DNA of 64,000 nucleotides, taken from assembly GCA_029067355.1 (NCBI GenBank), contig JAIEEQ010000010.1, forward strand, positions 1 to 64,000, given 5' to 3'. Made by a program: the position numbers and the translations under genes. Position 1 is the stretch's first letter. Each line of letters starts with the position of its first letter. Below are positions 26,488 through 37,421 of the stretch, piece by piece. Under the pieces are notes generated by a model. It was not told the origin of the DNA. It was given only the letters and a program-made list of their open reading frames with translations, and searched no databases. This DNA is from Anaeroplasmataceae bacterium. GTDB taxonomy: Bacteria; Bacillota_I; Bacilli_A; Acholeplasmatales; Anaeroplasmataceae.

Positions 26488-28896
26488 TTATTTCATTACA
26501 ATATTCACAAGCTTTTTAGGAACATAAATTGTTTTTATAATTTCATGTCCTTCTGTAAAGGCTACAATTTTTTCTAAGGCTAATGCCTGTGCAATAATAT
26601 CATCCTTAGAAGTATCAACGCCTACCTCTAGTTTATCTCTAAGCTTACCATTAATCTGAACAACCAAGGAAAGCTTTTCTAAAACAAGCTTAGACTCATC
26701 ATAGGAAGGCCATGCCTCAAAGGTAATTGTTCCCTGATGTCCTAAATCCTGCCATAGTTCTTCTCCAATATGAGGACATATTGGATATAAAAGCTTTACA
26801 AATCCCTCTATATAAGGCAAATAAATAGATTTCGCCTTGTATGCCTCATTTAAGAAGGTCATCATCTGAGCTATTGCAGTATTAAAGTTCAAGCTATCAA
26901 AATCAGAGGAAACCTTTTTTACCGTTTGATGATAAATCTTATCTAATTCACCTGTATTTTCCTTGCTGAATTTAGAGGTATATTCCTCCTGATGATAAAA
27001 TCTCCAAACTCTGTCTAAAAACTTTCGAGCACCTTCAAGTCCTTTACTGCTCCAAGGAAGAGAAGCCTCAAGAGGTCCCATAAACATCTCATATAGTCTT
27101 AATGTATCTGCACCATATTCCTTTGTTACATCATCTGGATTAACAACATTTCCGCGAGATTTACTCATTTTCTCATTGTTCTCTCCTAAAATCATACCCT
27201 GATGGAATAGCCTTTGGAAAGGCTCCTTTACAGGGACAAGTCCTTTATCAAACAAATAATTTGTCCAGAACCTTGAGTAAAGCAAATGTCCAACCGCATG
27301 CTCTGACCCTCCCAAATATAAATCAACAGGTAACCAGTGCTTCAAAAGCTCATAATCTGCAAAGCTTTTTTCATTTTTTGGATCAATATATCGCATAAAA
27401 TACCAGCTAGAGGCAGCAGAGCCAGGCATTGTATTTGTTTCACGAATACAAGTCTTCCCATGATAAGTCGTATTCACCCAATCCTTGGCATTTTCTAAAG
27501 GTGCAGTACCACTCTTCTTTGATTTATAATCATCTAAAACAGGAAGTACAAGAGGTAAGTCTTTATCCTCTAGTGCTTCACTTGTGCCATCCTCATAAAA
27601 TACAACAGGAATTGGCTCTCCCCAATATCTCTGTCTTGCAAAAATCCATTCTCTTAGTCGGTAAGAAATCTGCTTTGAACCACATTGATGCTCCTCTAGC
27701 CAATGAATCATCTTCTCAATAGAATCCTCTTTGTTTAAGCCATTCAAGAAATCTGAATTGATATGAGGTCCATCCTCTGTATAAGCAGCCTCTAAAACAT
27801 TTCCACCCTCTAAAACAGGAATAATTTCTAAGCCAAATTTCTTTGCAAAAGCATAATCTCTTTCATCATGAGCAGGAACTGCCATAATAGCTCCTGTGCC
27901 ATAGCTGGCTAAAACATAGTCAGAAATCCAGATTGGAATTCTTTTTTGATTTACGGGATTTATAGCATAGGCTCCTGTAAAAACACCTGTCTTTTCCTTA
28001 TTTAGTTCTGTACGCTCTAGTTCACTTTTAGAGCTACAAGCTTTTTGATAGGCCTCTACACTTTTCTTTTGTTCAGGAATTGTAATTTGATTTACAATTT
28101 CATGTTCTGGAGAAAGGACACAATAGGTTGCTCCAAAAAGAGTATCACAGCGTGTGGTAAACACAGTAAACTTGAATTCAGAATGATCCACCTTGAAATC
28201 CACATGTGCACCAATGGATTTCCCAATCCAGTTTCTCTGCATCTCCTTTGTTGAAGAGGGCCAATCCAAGGTATCCAATCCCGCAAGAAGCTTTTCTGCA
28301 TACTTAGGAATATCTAATACCCATTGCTTCATATTCTTACGAACAACAGGATATCCACCTCTTTCACTTTTCCCATCAATAACCTCATCATTTGCCAAAA
28401 CAGTTCCTAAAGCCTCACACCAATTCACAGGCATTTCTATCTGTTTTGCAAGTCCATCCTTGTATAACTGCTTAAAAATCCATTGGGTCCATTTATAATA
28501 ACCAGGATCACAGGTAGATATTTCTTTTGTCCAGTCATAGGAAAAGCCCAGCATTTTTAGCTGTCTTGTAAAATTAGCTATATTTTCTTTTGTAAATTCC
28601 TCTGGATGATGTCCTGTGGCAATAGCAAACTGCTCTGCTGGAAGTCCAAAGGCATCCCAGCCCATAGGATGTAGAACATTAAAGCCCTCCATTCTTTTTT
28701 TACGACAAACAATATCTGTTGCGGTATATCCCTCTGGATGTCCTACATGAAGTCCCTGACCAGAAGGATAGGGAAACATATCCAAAGCATAGAATTTAGG
28801 CTTTGTAAAATCACTTATATCTGTAAAAAAGGTCTGATTCTTTTCCCAATATTCCTGCCACTTTTTTTCAATCTCTATATGATCATAATTTTTCAT
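26488..28896 (-). CDS. leuS: Leucine--tRNA ligase (canonical)
   Basis: [26 protein letters not shown], intact C-terminal domain. Confidence 0.98.
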   Translation of the reverse strand: MKNYDHIEIEKKWQEYWEKNQTFFTDISDFTKPKFYALDMFPYPSGQGLHVGHPEGYTATDIVCRKKRMEGFNVLHPMGWDAFGLPAEQFAIATGHHPEEFTKENIANFTRQLKMLGFSYDWTKEISTCDPGYYKWTQWIFKQLYKDGLAKQIEMPVNWCEALGTVLANDEVIDGKSERGGYPVVRKNMKQWVLDIPKYAEKLLAGLDTLDWPSSTKEMQRNWIGKSIGAHVDFKVDHSEFKFTVFTTRCDTLFGATYCVLSPEHEIVNQITIPEQKKSVEAYQKACSSKSELERTELNKEKTGVFTGAYAINPVNQKRIPIWISDYVLASYGTGAIMAVPAHDERDYAFAKKFGLEIIPVLEGGNVLEAAYTEDGPHINSDFLNGLNKEDSIEKMIHWLEEHQCGSKQISYRLREWIFARQRYWGEPIPVVFYEDGTSEALEDKDLPLVLPVLDDYKSKKSGTAPLENAKDWVNTTYHGKTCIRETNTMPGSAASSWYFMRYIDPKNEKSFADYELLKHWLPVDLYLGGSEHAVGHLLYSRFWTNYLFDKGLVPVKEPFQRLFHQGMILGENNEKMSKSRGNVVNPDDVTKEYGADTLRLYEMFMGPLEASLPWSSKGLEGARKFLDRVWRFYHQEEYTSKFSKENTGELDKIYHQTVKKVSSDFDSLNFNTAIAQMMTFLNEAYKAKSIYLPYIEGFVKLLYPICPHIGEELWQDLGHQGTITFEAWPSYDESKLVLEKLSLVVQINGKLRDKLEVGVDTSKDDIIAQALALEKIVAFTEGHEIIKTIYVPKKLVNIVMK

Positions 28897-28907
28897 AATT
28901 TCAACTC

Positions 28908-29336
28908 CTATTTATTCTGAATGATTTTTGGTCCTTTTCCGTTCTTTTTTCTTCGATCTGTAAGCCAAGTAATCAGCTTAAAAATCAAATAAGGAATAGC
29001 GAAGGCAAGCAAAACTAAGCCATACCATAAGGCTATTGTATTTGCGAAAACAAAAGTAATATGGAAAAAGCAATACCAGATTAAACAACCCAAAAGGATG
29101 GTTAAAACCATACAAAGTGGCATAAATCTGGACTCCTCATATTCTGCAACTAACGAGGTTTTAAATAACATCATAATTAAATAAAGTAACGGATGAACCA
29201 AAAGCACCGTTGTTAAAACAGCAATAAAGGTGCTTGGAGAATCAAAGCCTTGAAGAAATCCTACAAGAGGAATAACTGCAATATCTATAACTAATAAAAC
29301 AATGTGAATTATATTTAATTTTTTGAGCATTTTCAT
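28908..29336 (-). CDS. Small membrane protein of unknown function
   Basis: Four predicted TM segments; directly upstream of leuS. Confidence 0.55.
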   Translation of the reverse strand: MKMLKKLNIIHIVLLVIDIAVIPLVGFLQGFDSPSTFIAVLTTVLLVHPLLYLIMMLFKTSLVAEYEESRFMPLCMVLTILLGCLIWYCFFHITFVFANTIALWYGLVLLAFAIPYLIFKLITWLTDRRKKNGKGPKIIQNK

Positions 29337-29590
29337 TCCTCCTCATTTCTTTTTTTCTTCAAAACCAAAAACAATGCCTCTAAGCCTATAAACATTATTA
29401 AAATTCCTATTACTGCAATTCCAAGATAAAGATATACAACATCCTGCTTCAAGGAAAATACTATAAAATATGCAATTGACATTACAGATCCTAGGATAAG
29501 AAAGAACAAATGTTCTTTTAAAAACCTCTTCCATAATATCTTCTTTTCCTGCTTTATTTCAAAATCATCATGAATTTCTTTTTCTTCCAT
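29333..29590 (-). CDS. Small membrane protein of unknown function
   Basis: Two predicted TM segments; overlaps the next gene start by 4 nt. Confidence 0.55.
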   Translation of the reverse strand: MEEKEIHDDFEIKQEKKILWKRFLKEHLFFLILGSVMSIAYFIVFSLKQDVVYLYLGIAVIGILIMFIGLEALFLVLKKKRNEEE

Positions 29591-29772
29591 AAACGAAACC
29601 TCAATTTCTATATTTGAATAGCATCCTAAAAAATTTCTTTTCTATGTTCCTTATTTCAAATCTACCATTTTATAAATAAATGAAAAAAGATATACAAATA
29701 GCGAATGGAAAAGATATCTAAAATGTCATACTCCATATCTTCGCTATTTTATTATTATACTATAAAATGTCA

Positions 29773-29804
29773 AAAATAAAAAGTCCTAAGATACATCTTA
29801 GGAC
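29773..29804 (-). terminator. uxaC terminator
   Basis: Minus GTCCTAAG-atgtat-CTTAGGACTTTTTATTTTT. Confidence 0.75.
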
Positions 29805-29824
29805 AATTCTATAACTAAGTTTTA

Positions 29825-31237
29825 TTAAAATCCAAAGAATTCCTTAGCATTGTTGTAGCAAACATCCTCTACAATTTTGCCTAAGGTATCTAATTCCTCT
29901 ACTGGATATTGACCAGATTCAACAAGATTTCCAAGCATCTGGCATAATAAACGACGATAGTATTCATGACGTGGATAAGCTAAGAAGCTACGAGAATCTG
30001 TAAGCATACCCACAGACTGAGCAACAAGCCCAACCTGCATCAAGGTTTCAAGATTTTGACGCATACCATCCTGCTGATCTAAGAACCACCAAGCTGTTCC
30101 AACCTGTACACGTCCCTTAACCCCTTCCTTCTGGAAGCATCCAGAAAGAACAGTTAAAGCATAATTATCTCTTGGATTTAAACAATAAAGAATCGTTTTA
30201 GGAAGCTGATCAGTTTCATCTAAAGCACCTAATAAAGCAGAAAGCTTTGCCATATAGTTCTGATCCTCAATCGCATCAAAGCCAGTATCTGGTCCAATCT
30301 TCTTAAGCATAGACTTTGAATTATTTCTTAAAGCTCCAATATGATATTGCTGAACCCAGCCATGCTTATGATATTCCTTTCCTAAGAATACTAAAACGTA
30401 GCCCTTATACCAATCCTGCTCAAGCTCAGAAATTTCTTTTCCTGCCATACCCTTCTTAAATACAGCATTTGCCTCTGCATAGCCACATGGAGCATAGTGT
30501 ACTACATCAAGGGCATGATCAGACAATCTTGATCCCATTTCATGGAAAAAATCAATCCGCTCAGCTAAAGCACGTTCTAAATCATGAAGCTCCTTTATTT
30601 TATACCCAACAACATCACTTAGCTGATTTACCCAGTCAGCAAACCAGGATAGCTCGACATTAATTGCTTTATCAGGACGGAATGCAGGACGAACATGAAC
30701 CTTTAAGGTTTCATCAGCATTCATTTTCTTATGCCATTCTAGACTATCTACTGGATCATCTGTCGTGCAAACTGTATCTACCTTAAATTTATACATCATT
30801 TCTCTTGCAGTTAAGGTTTCTAATTTTTTGTTTGCAGCATCCCAGATTTTTTTCGCATTTTTTTCATTGATAATATCCTCAATATCAAAATATCTTCTCA
30901 TTTCTAAATGGGACCAGTGATACAAAGGGTTTCCAACAAAATAAGGCATAGACTCAACAAACTGCATATATTTCTTATAATCATCATCAGGTCCTGAAAT
31001 GGAATCCTCCTCATAGCCTCTTGCACGTAGACTTCTCCATTTATAATGATCTCCATAGCGATCTCCTGCACCAAGCCAAACCTCAGCTAAATTACGGAAT
31101 TTCTTATCCTCAAAAATTTCCTTTGGCTGTAAATGACAATGATAATCAATGATAGGCATATGCTCAGCATGCTCATGATATAATTTCTTAGCCGTTTCAG
31201 TAGTCAGTAAGAAATCCTTATCCATAAAATCTTTCAT
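29825..31237 (-). CDS. uxaC: Glucuronate isomerase
   Basis: Full-length UxaC sequence; uxa operon context. Confidence 0.95.
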   Translation of the reverse strand: MKDFMDKDFLLTTETAKKLYHEHAEHMPIIDYHCHLQPKEIFEDKKFRNLAEVWLGAGDRYGDHYKWRSLRARGYEEDSISGPDDDYKKYMQFVESMPYFVGNPLYHWSHLEMRRYFDIEDIINEKNAKKIWDAANKKLETLTAREMMYKFKVDTVCTTDDPVDSLEWHKKMNADETLKVHVRPAFRPDKAINVELSWFADWVNQLSDVVGYKIKELHDLERALAERIDFFHEMGSRLSDHALDVVHYAPCGYAEANAVFKKGMAGKEISELEQDWYKGYVLVFLGKEYHKHGWVQQYHIGALRNNSKSMLKKIGPDTGFDAIEDQNYMAKLSALLGALDETDQLPKTILYCLNPRDNYALTVLSGCFQKEGVKGRVQVGTAWWFLDQQDGMRQNLETLMQVGLVAQSVGMLTDSRSFLAYPRHEYYRRLLCQMLGNLVESGQYPVEELDTLGKIVEDVCYNNAKEFFGF

Positions 31238-31261
31238 ATTTTTCTTCTCCTTACTTAATTT

Positions 31262-32740
31262 TTATAATACAACCCCGTCCTTGAAAATAGATATTTCACG
31301 GAAATTGTTTTCTTCATTTTTAGTCTGCTTTTTCTCAGAGGCAATATCACATAGTAAATCAATAAAATCCTCTAAAAGCTCATCCATGCTCTTCTTATCC
31401 ACTAAATCCCCAGCATTAAAATCAATCCAGTTTGATTTTTTATTTGCAAGAGCTGTGTTTGTTGCAATTTTAACCGTTGGAATAAACCCACCAAATGGAG
31501 TTCCTCTACCTGTTGTGAATAATACCATCTGACAACCACTACAACCTAGGGTTGTTGTCGCAATCAAATCATTACCAGGAGTACAAAGTAGATTTAATCC
31601 GTTCACGCGAATTCTTTCTCCCATTTTTAATACATCCTGTACAATGGCAGATCCTGCCTTCTGTGTACAGCCTAAGGATTTATCCTCTAATGTTGTAATT
31701 CCACCCTTTTTATTTCCAGGAGATGGATTATCATAGATTACCTGATTATGATTTTTAAAATATAGCTTAAATTCATTGATTAGGTCAACGATTTTTTCAA
31801 ATGTTTTTGCATCCTTTGCACGTGCCATTAATAGCTTTTCAGCACCAAACATTTCAGGAACCTCTCCTAGTACCGTGGTTGCACCATTAATAGATAAAAA
31901 ATCAGAGAAACGCCCTAAAAGAGGATTTGCTGTGATCCCACTCATTCCATCAGAGCCACCACACTTTAGTCCAATTCTAAGAACAGATAGCGGTTTTGTA
32001 ACACGTCTATCGTTCTTCATCTGGTCATAAAGCTCCTTTAATAGCTTCGTTCCCTCCTCAACTTCATCTTCTACCTCTTGAGCAATTAAAAATCTTGTTC
32101 TTGTAGCATCATAAGCTCCAAGTGTTTCTCTAAACGTTGATACAAGATTTTCCTCACAGCCTAATCCTAAAACCAAAACTCCACCAGCATTTGGATGCTT
32201 AACCATATCCTGTAAAAGTGTTCTAGTTAGTTCAAGATCAGAGCCCATCTGACTACAACCAAAAGGATGCTGGAAGGTATAAATCCCATCAATCCCCTCT
32301 GTGCCATATTTTTCCTTAAAATGCTCTATCATATCCTTTGCCATACCAGAAACACAGCCAACTGTTTGGATAACCCAAAGCTCATTACGGATTCCATATT
32401 CCCCTGTTGAACGCTCATATACTTCAACCTTGCGATCAGATTTATATCCCAAAACATCTGGGTATTTAGGATTATAGGAATAAGAAATTACGTCATCAAG
32501 ATTAGTAGCTACATTATGTGTATGAACATGCTCACCAGCCTTAATATCTACTGTTGCATGCCCAATTGGAGAACCATATTTCATTACATCTTCTCCATTA
32601 CGTATGTCCCTTAAAGCAACCTTGTGTGCCTGAGGAATATCCTCTAAAAGAACAACATTTTCTAATTTCTCACCTTTAGAAAAGGGTCTAAGTACAACCG
32701 CAACATTATCCAATGGATTAATGATGATATAATCTTTCAT
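31262..32740 (-). CDS. uxaA: Altronate dehydratase
   Basis: Fused SAF plus UxaA dehydratase domains; CGGSDGMSGITANP. Confidence 0.95.
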   Translation of the reverse strand: MKDYIIINPLDNVAVVLRPFSKGEKLENVVLLEDIPQAHKVALRDIRNGEDVMKYGSPIGHATVDIKAGEHVHTHNVATNLDDVISYSYNPKYPDVLGYKSDRKVEVYERSTGEYGIRNELWVIQTVGCVSGMAKDMIEHFKEKYGTEGIDGIYTFQHPFGCSQMGSDLELTRTLLQDMVKHPNAGGVLVLGLGCEENLVSTFRETLGAYDATRTRFLIAQEVEDEVEEGTKLLKELYDQMKNDRRVTKPLSVLRIGLKCGGSDGMSGITANPLLGRFSDFLSINGATTVLGEVPEMFGAEKLLMARAKDAKTFEKIVDLINEFKLYFKNHNQVIYDNPSPGNKKGGITTLEDKSLGCTQKAGSAIVQDVLKMGERIRVNGLNLLCTPGNDLIATTTLGCSGCQMVLFTTGRGTPFGGFIPTVKIATNTALANKKSNWIDFNAGDLVDKKSMDELLEDFIDLLCDIASEKKQTKNEENNFREISIFKDGVVL

Positions 32741-32761
32741 AAATTGTCTTCCTTTTTTTAA

Positions 32762-34240
32762 TTATTTTACCATTTTAGCTAACGCTTCACGCATAGAGCT
32801 AGATGTAATTTCATATAAACAATCTGTAACAAAATCCAATACACCATCAAATTTTGTCAAGTCTACTTCCCAATGAGATTCTAGGCCTAAAACATGAGAG
32901 GCAATCTTCTTACAAGAAGCCTTAGAGCCATCAAAATCACTCCAAAGATTATTAAACATCTCTAATGCCCACGCATCATCTGCAAGCTTAATATCTTCAG
33001 TACCACGTTTTCCACGATAGAAAACAAGTAATGCTGCTAAGCTAAATAAGGCATGATCAGGGAAATGCTTTAAATCATTTAGATTTTGTAAAACCGTAGG
33101 TAAAATTCTTGTCTTATATTTTGTCACAGAATTTAAAGCAATACTCATAAGTTCATGACGAACAAATGGGTTACCATAACGCTCTAATACACTATGTGCA
33201 TAAGAATCCATTTGATCTCTTGGAATATTAATTGTAGGAACAACCTCATTAAAGATAAAATCTAAAACAAATTTGTTCAATTGCTTGTCCTCAATCGTTT
33301 CACGTACTGTGTCTATTCCAGCAAGATAAGCAACAGGAACTAAGCAAGTGTGAGATCCATTTAAAATTTTAACCTTTCTTTCCTTATATGGCTTTATAGA
33401 ATCAACAAATAACACATTTAAGCCAGCTTCTTTTGCAGGAAGCTTCTTTTCTAAATCCTTAACTGTTTTACCATCTATAACCCACAAATGGAAAATTTCT
33501 CCAACAACCATATTATTATCAATATAGCCTAGCTGATTCCATAATTCCTTATCCTCATTTCTTGGATAGCCTGGGACAATACGGTCAACCAGCGTATTAT
33601 AATAACGATTTGCATGCTCAATCCAGTCAATGAATTTATCATCCATATGATTATGCTTAGCAAGCTCAATCAATATTTCCTTTAGGGTGTCTCCATTATG
33701 GTCGATTAGCTCACAAGGGATGATTTCTAATCCTTTAGTAGTATCCCCTTTAAAGTAATCATACCGCACCTTTAAAAAGGCTAATAGTTTACCAGGGAAG
33801 CTGTTTGGTGTTTTTGTAAAATCAGTATCATTTGGATCAAAGGCAATCCCTGCCTCTGTTGTATTAGAAATGATATATTCTAATTCCTCGCTTTTGGCAT
33901 AATCTAAATATTTTTGATAGTCAGTAAACGGATTAATGAAATCCTCTAAGCAATCTATAACCTGATGGGTTTTAACAGTTTGTCCATTATTTATACCTTG
34001 TAGGTATAAAGTGTAAAGCCCATCTGCCTCAGATAACTCCTTAACACGTCCAAAAGGCATTGGCTGTACAACAACTACCCCCGCATTGAAGTTAGCCTTT
34101 TTGTTCATAGAATCCACAATCCAATCAATGAACGCTCTTAGAAAGTTTCCTTCTCCAAATTGCATAATCTTCACAGGATGTTTCACCTTATTCACAATCT
34201 TACTACTAATATTTTCCACGTTTTTTCCCTCCATATACAC
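32762..34240 (-). CDS. uxaB: Tagaturonate reductase
   Basis: GEGNFLRAFIDWI Rossmann start; mannitol dehydrogenase family; operon context. Confidence 0.92.
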   Translation of the reverse strand: MYMEGKNVENISSKIVNKVKHPVKIMQFGEGNFLRAFIDWIVDSMNKKANFNAGVVVVQPMPFGRVKELSEADGLYTLYLQGINNGQTVKTHQVIDCLEDFINPFTDYQKYLDYAKSEELEYIISNTTEAGIAFDPNDTDFTKTPNSFPGKLLAFLKVRYDYFKGDTTKGLEIIPCELIDHNGDTLKEILIELAKHNHMDDKFIDWIEHANRYYNTLVDRIVPGYPRNEDKELWNQLGYIDNNMVVGEIFHLWVIDGKTVKDLEKKLPAKEAGLNVLFVDSIKPYKERKVKILNGSHTCLVPVAYLAGIDTVRETIEDKQLNKFVLDFIFNEVVPTINIPRDQMDSYAHSVLERYGNPFVRHELMSIALNSVTKYKTRILPTVLQNLNDLKHFPDHALFSLAALLVFYRGKRGTEDIKLADDAWALEMFNNLWSDFDGSKASCKKIASHVLGLESHWEVDLTKFDGVLDFVTDCLYEITSSSMREALAKMVK

Positions 34241-34338
34241 TTTACATATTTAAAAAAAGTGTGCATAATATAGTTTAATTTTACCACGCAATATTGAATT
34301 AGTCAACGAATTACAAACGAAAAATGTAAGCCCTTTAC

Positions 34339-35745
34339 TTAAACCTGAATTTGAAGCCATTTCTGTTGGGCAAACCTCCAAATATTGAGTCCCATTCTCA
34401 AGACCTGATCAATCAGCATTCCAATCCATGCCCCAATCACACCAAGCCCAATAGGATAGCATAGCAGATAGGAAACCAGAGGTCGTATACAGGTAACACT
34501 AATTAAGGAGGTTGCTGCAGTATATTTTGTGTCTCCACTACCTCTTAATATACCTGTAATTACCCACTGTATATTTTGAGGAAGTGTAGTAAAGGCTGCA
34601 ATAATCATAATTACAGAGGCCATATCTGCACGTTCCTTTGTTTCAGGCCTATACATACCAATCATTAAATTTCTAGCAGAAAGCATAATGATACATATTA
34701 ATATAGCACAAAGAAAGGACAATGTCATACTTACCTTGGCATACACAATTGCAAGATCCTTTCTCTTTTCACCTAATCTGTGTCCAACTACTGCTGCTGT
34801 ACCTATGGAAAATCCATCTGCAAGGGTAAACATTAAGGTATTTAAGTCATTACAGATTCCATGTACATAGGTAGCATCATCTCCTAGATAATTCACAATT
34901 AATGCAAATAAAATAAATCCAATTCTCATAAAAATCTGGTCAATAAAACAGGAGGGTAAAATATGCCCTATATCCTTTAAGGTTTCTTTATCTAAATGGA
35001 ACAGCTGTTTGAACTGAAGCTTCAAGTAGCCTTTAGGTAATAAGATTGTAATCAAGCAAATGATAAAAGCAACTGCATTACCAATAATAGTTGCGATTGC
35101 TGCTCCAGCAATACCAAGCTCTGGAAAGCCCCAATTCCCTTCAATCAGCAAGTAATTTAATCCAATATTCACCAAATTTGCAACAAGGTTTGTCCACATA
35201 GATATTTTTGTTTTCCCAATGCCCCTTTGACAAGCATTGATGGTCAGTCTTAAGCCATTAAACACAAATCCAGACGCAATAATGGTCAAATAGGTTGTGG
35301 CATAATCTATTGTGTTTTTTGTCGCACCCATAATTTGGCACAAAGGTCTTGCTAGGCAGGCAACCAAAATACTTAATACAAAAGAAATTGCGAAGCATAA
35401 TTTAATTCCTTCATGAAGCGTTTTATTTACAGCGTTCTGATTTTTAGAGCCATATCTTCTAGAAACAATAGCCGTTAATGCAATATTAAGAGCCGTAATA
35501 AAGCAAATCATGAAAAAAATCGGTTGTTTTGTAATAGTTACGGCTGAATTTGCATCATTTCCAATAGAGGAAACCATGATTCCGTCAAACATTGTAACCA
35601 ATGCGACTAAAAAGCCTTCCACCATAGAAGGCCAAACAATTTTCATAACATCCTTGACAACCTTAGAATACTTAGGAATTTCTCCTTGCTTATCACAATC
35701 CTTGACTAATCTTTGGGTATTAAACAAGCAAATCAAGTGAATCAC
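34339..35745 (-). CDS. MATE family efflux transporter
   Basis: 12 TM-type MATE sequence. Confidence 0.9.
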   Translation of the reverse strand: MIHLICLFNTQRLVKDCDKQGEIPKYSKVVKDVMKIVWPSMVEGFLVALVTMFDGIMVSSIGNDANSAVTITKQPIFFMICFITALNIALTAIVSRRYGSKNQNAVNKTLHEGIKLCFAISFVLSILVACLARPLCQIMGATKNTIDYATTYLTIIASGFVFNGLRLTINACQRGIGKTKISMWTNLVANLVNIGLNYLLIEGNWGFPELGIAGAAIATIIGNAVAFIICLITILLPKGYLKLQFKQLFHLDKETLKDIGHILPSCFIDQIFMRIGFILFALIVNYLGDDATYVHGICNDLNTLMFTLADGFSIGTAAVVGHRLGEKRKDLAIVYAKVSMTLSFLCAILICIIMLSARNLMIGMYRPETKERADMASVIMIIAAFTTLPQNIQWVITGILRGSGDTKYTAATSLISVTCIRPLVSYLLCYPIGLGVIGAWIGMLIDQVLRMGLNIWRFAQQKWLQIQV

Positions 35746-35748
35746 CTC

Positions 35749-36219
35749 TTATTTATGATATGTTTCATGATTTAATATTTTAAAGGAACGGAAAATCTGC
35801 TCTAGTAAGATTACCTGCATCAGTTGATGAGGAAAGGTCATTTTTGAAAAGCAAAGATGATAATCCATTCTTTTTAAAAGCTCATCTCCAAGTCCAAGAG
35901 ATCCTCCAATAACAAAAACAATATGAGAAGCTGAATAAGAAAAAATATGGGAAATTTTTTCTGCCAGCTCTGGACTACTAAGCATCTCTCCTTTTAAATT
36001 TAATGCAATTTTAAAAGAACTTTCTGGAAGCTTGGACAATAATTTTGTCGCTTCTTTGCTTTTAATATCCTCAATACTCATATTATGAATAATTGGCTCA
36101 TCTGGCACAGAGATAAAATCTATTTTACAATATTTAGATAATCTTTTAGAATATTCTAAAATCGCATCCTTCAGGTATCGCTCCTTGATGATACCAACAC
36201 TAAGTATGGTGATTTTCAT
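35749..36219 (-). CDS. rlmH: 23S rRNA (pseudouridine1915-N3)-methyltransferase
   Basis: SPOUT motifs FVIGGSLGLGDELL, LLEQIFRSFKIL, ending YHK. Confidence 0.95.
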   Translation of the reverse strand: MKITILSVGIIKERYLKDAILEYSKRLSKYCKIDFISVPDEPIIHNMSIEDIKSKEATKLLSKLPESSFKIALNLKGEMLSSPELAEKISHIFSYSASHIVFVIGGSLGLGDELLKRMDYHLCFSKMTFPHQLMQVILLEQIFRSFKILNHETYHK

Positions 36220-37043
36220 AAGCTATATACCTTTGTAGGAACTGGAGAGGTAACTACAAATTCTACCCTTGAAGTATCCATCCCTAAATCCTCCATTACC
36301 TTTTTTCTTGTAAGGTCAATAATTTCTGTCAAATTACATTCCTGAGAGATATGGGCATAGAAAACCAGCCTTGTCCGTTCTCCCATAATTTTGGCTAATG
36401 TAACAGCCGCATCCTCATTAGATAAATGACCATGATCAGATAAAATACGCATTTTTAGACTATACGTTCTATCAGAAGACATCAAAATATAAGGATCATG
36501 ATTAAATTCCAACACATAACAATCCGCATTGGATATAGTAGTGTATAGAGACTGATGAACATAGCCTGTATCTGTAATATATACTAAGATTTGATCTGAA
36601 TCCTCTATTTTATACCCCACAGACTCTGCCGCATCATGGAAGGTTGGTAAAACCTCTATCCTAGTATTCCCAAGAAAAAAAGATTCATAAAGAATAGAAT
36701 TCGCCATCCTATTTAATAATATAATATGACCAGAAGCTAATTTTTCTCTTAAAACAGGCTTGAGGGAGTCATTTTTACCATTTAAAATTGCCTGGAACGT
36801 TCCTTGCGTCATATAGCAAGTTAGATTTCCCTTTTTTAGCACTGTGCAAAGAGAGCGAATATGATCCTCGTGTTCATGAGTAATTAAAAGAGTATTTATA
36901 GCAGAAAAGCTTGTATTTAACTTTTCTAATTCTGTATCTATTGTTCTTTTACTAATTCCTACATCAATTAAAATTTGATGGTCTTTTGTTTCAACAAAGG
37001 TACAATTTCCAGTTGAACCACTTGCAAGTACTTCTATACGCAT
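36216..37043 (-). CDS. MBL-fold metallohydrolase, YycJ/WalJ-like
   Basis: GSTGNCTFVET, HEHEDHIRSL, HGHLSN motifs. Confidence 0.88.
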   Translation of the reverse strand: MRIEVLASGSTGNCTFVETKDHQILIDVGISKRTIDTELEKLNTSFSAINTLLITHEHEDHIRSLCTVLKKGNLTCYMTQGTFQAILNGKNDSLKPVLREKLASGHIILLNRMANSILYESFFLGNTRIEVLPTFHDAAESVGYKIEDSDQILVYITDTGYVHQSLYTTISNADCYVLEFNHDPYILMSSDRTYSLKMRILSDHGHLSNEDAAVTLAKIMGERTRLVFYAHISQECNLTEIIDLTRKKVMEDLGMDTSRVEFVVTSPVPTKVYSL

Positions 37044-37092
37044 ATTCCCACCTCAAAAACATATAAATTATACCATAATTCGACTTTGATTG

Positions 37093-37118
37093 TAAAGAAA
37101 AAAGCCGACTCATCGGCT
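37093..37118 (-). terminator. Terminator after the YjcZ-like gene
   Basis: Minus AGCCGA-tgag-TCGGCTTTTTTC. Confidence 0.7.
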
Positions 37119-37140
37119 AAAGAGTATATTTAAGGAAGCC

Positions 37141-37233
37141 TTATGCTAACCAAGCTGCACCAATAATGACAAGTAAAATAAATAATACTAAAATTAATGC
37201 ATATCCATATTCATTAGAATTACAGTTTGCCAT
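37141..37233 (-). CDS. YjcZ-like sporulation micropeptide (30 aa)
   Basis: MANCNSNEYGYALILVLFILLVIIGAAWLA; SD AAAGGAGGTG; matches the YjcZ-family pattern (short N-terminus + ALIxVLFILLxIIGAA). Confidence 0.8.
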   Translation of the reverse strand: MANCNSNEYGYALILVLFILLVIIGAAWLA

Positions 37234-37421
37234 AGATGTGGCACCTCCTTTCCTTTCTACTACTATATTATGTAATAATATAAATTAATTTAGTATTATT
37301 TGCCTATATATATGAATTATTTTACCTGAAAATAAAGTTCTTTATTGCAATTTACTTTTAATAATGATATTATATATAGTGCTATGGTTTGAAATTCTAA
37401 CAAAAAAGGAGTTATCGAAAT

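Noticed and set aside
28092-28498. Several 60-100 aa ORFs on both strands within leuS
   Set aside because: Shadow ORFs of a well-conserved gene.
26437-29700. T-box leader for leuS
   Set aside because: leuS is preceded closely by coding genes; no T-box-like AGGGTGGNACCGCG sequence found upstream.
29825-34240. uxa gene cluster as a novel pathway
   Set aside because: Standard glucuronate/galacturonate isomerase-reductase-dehydratase set.
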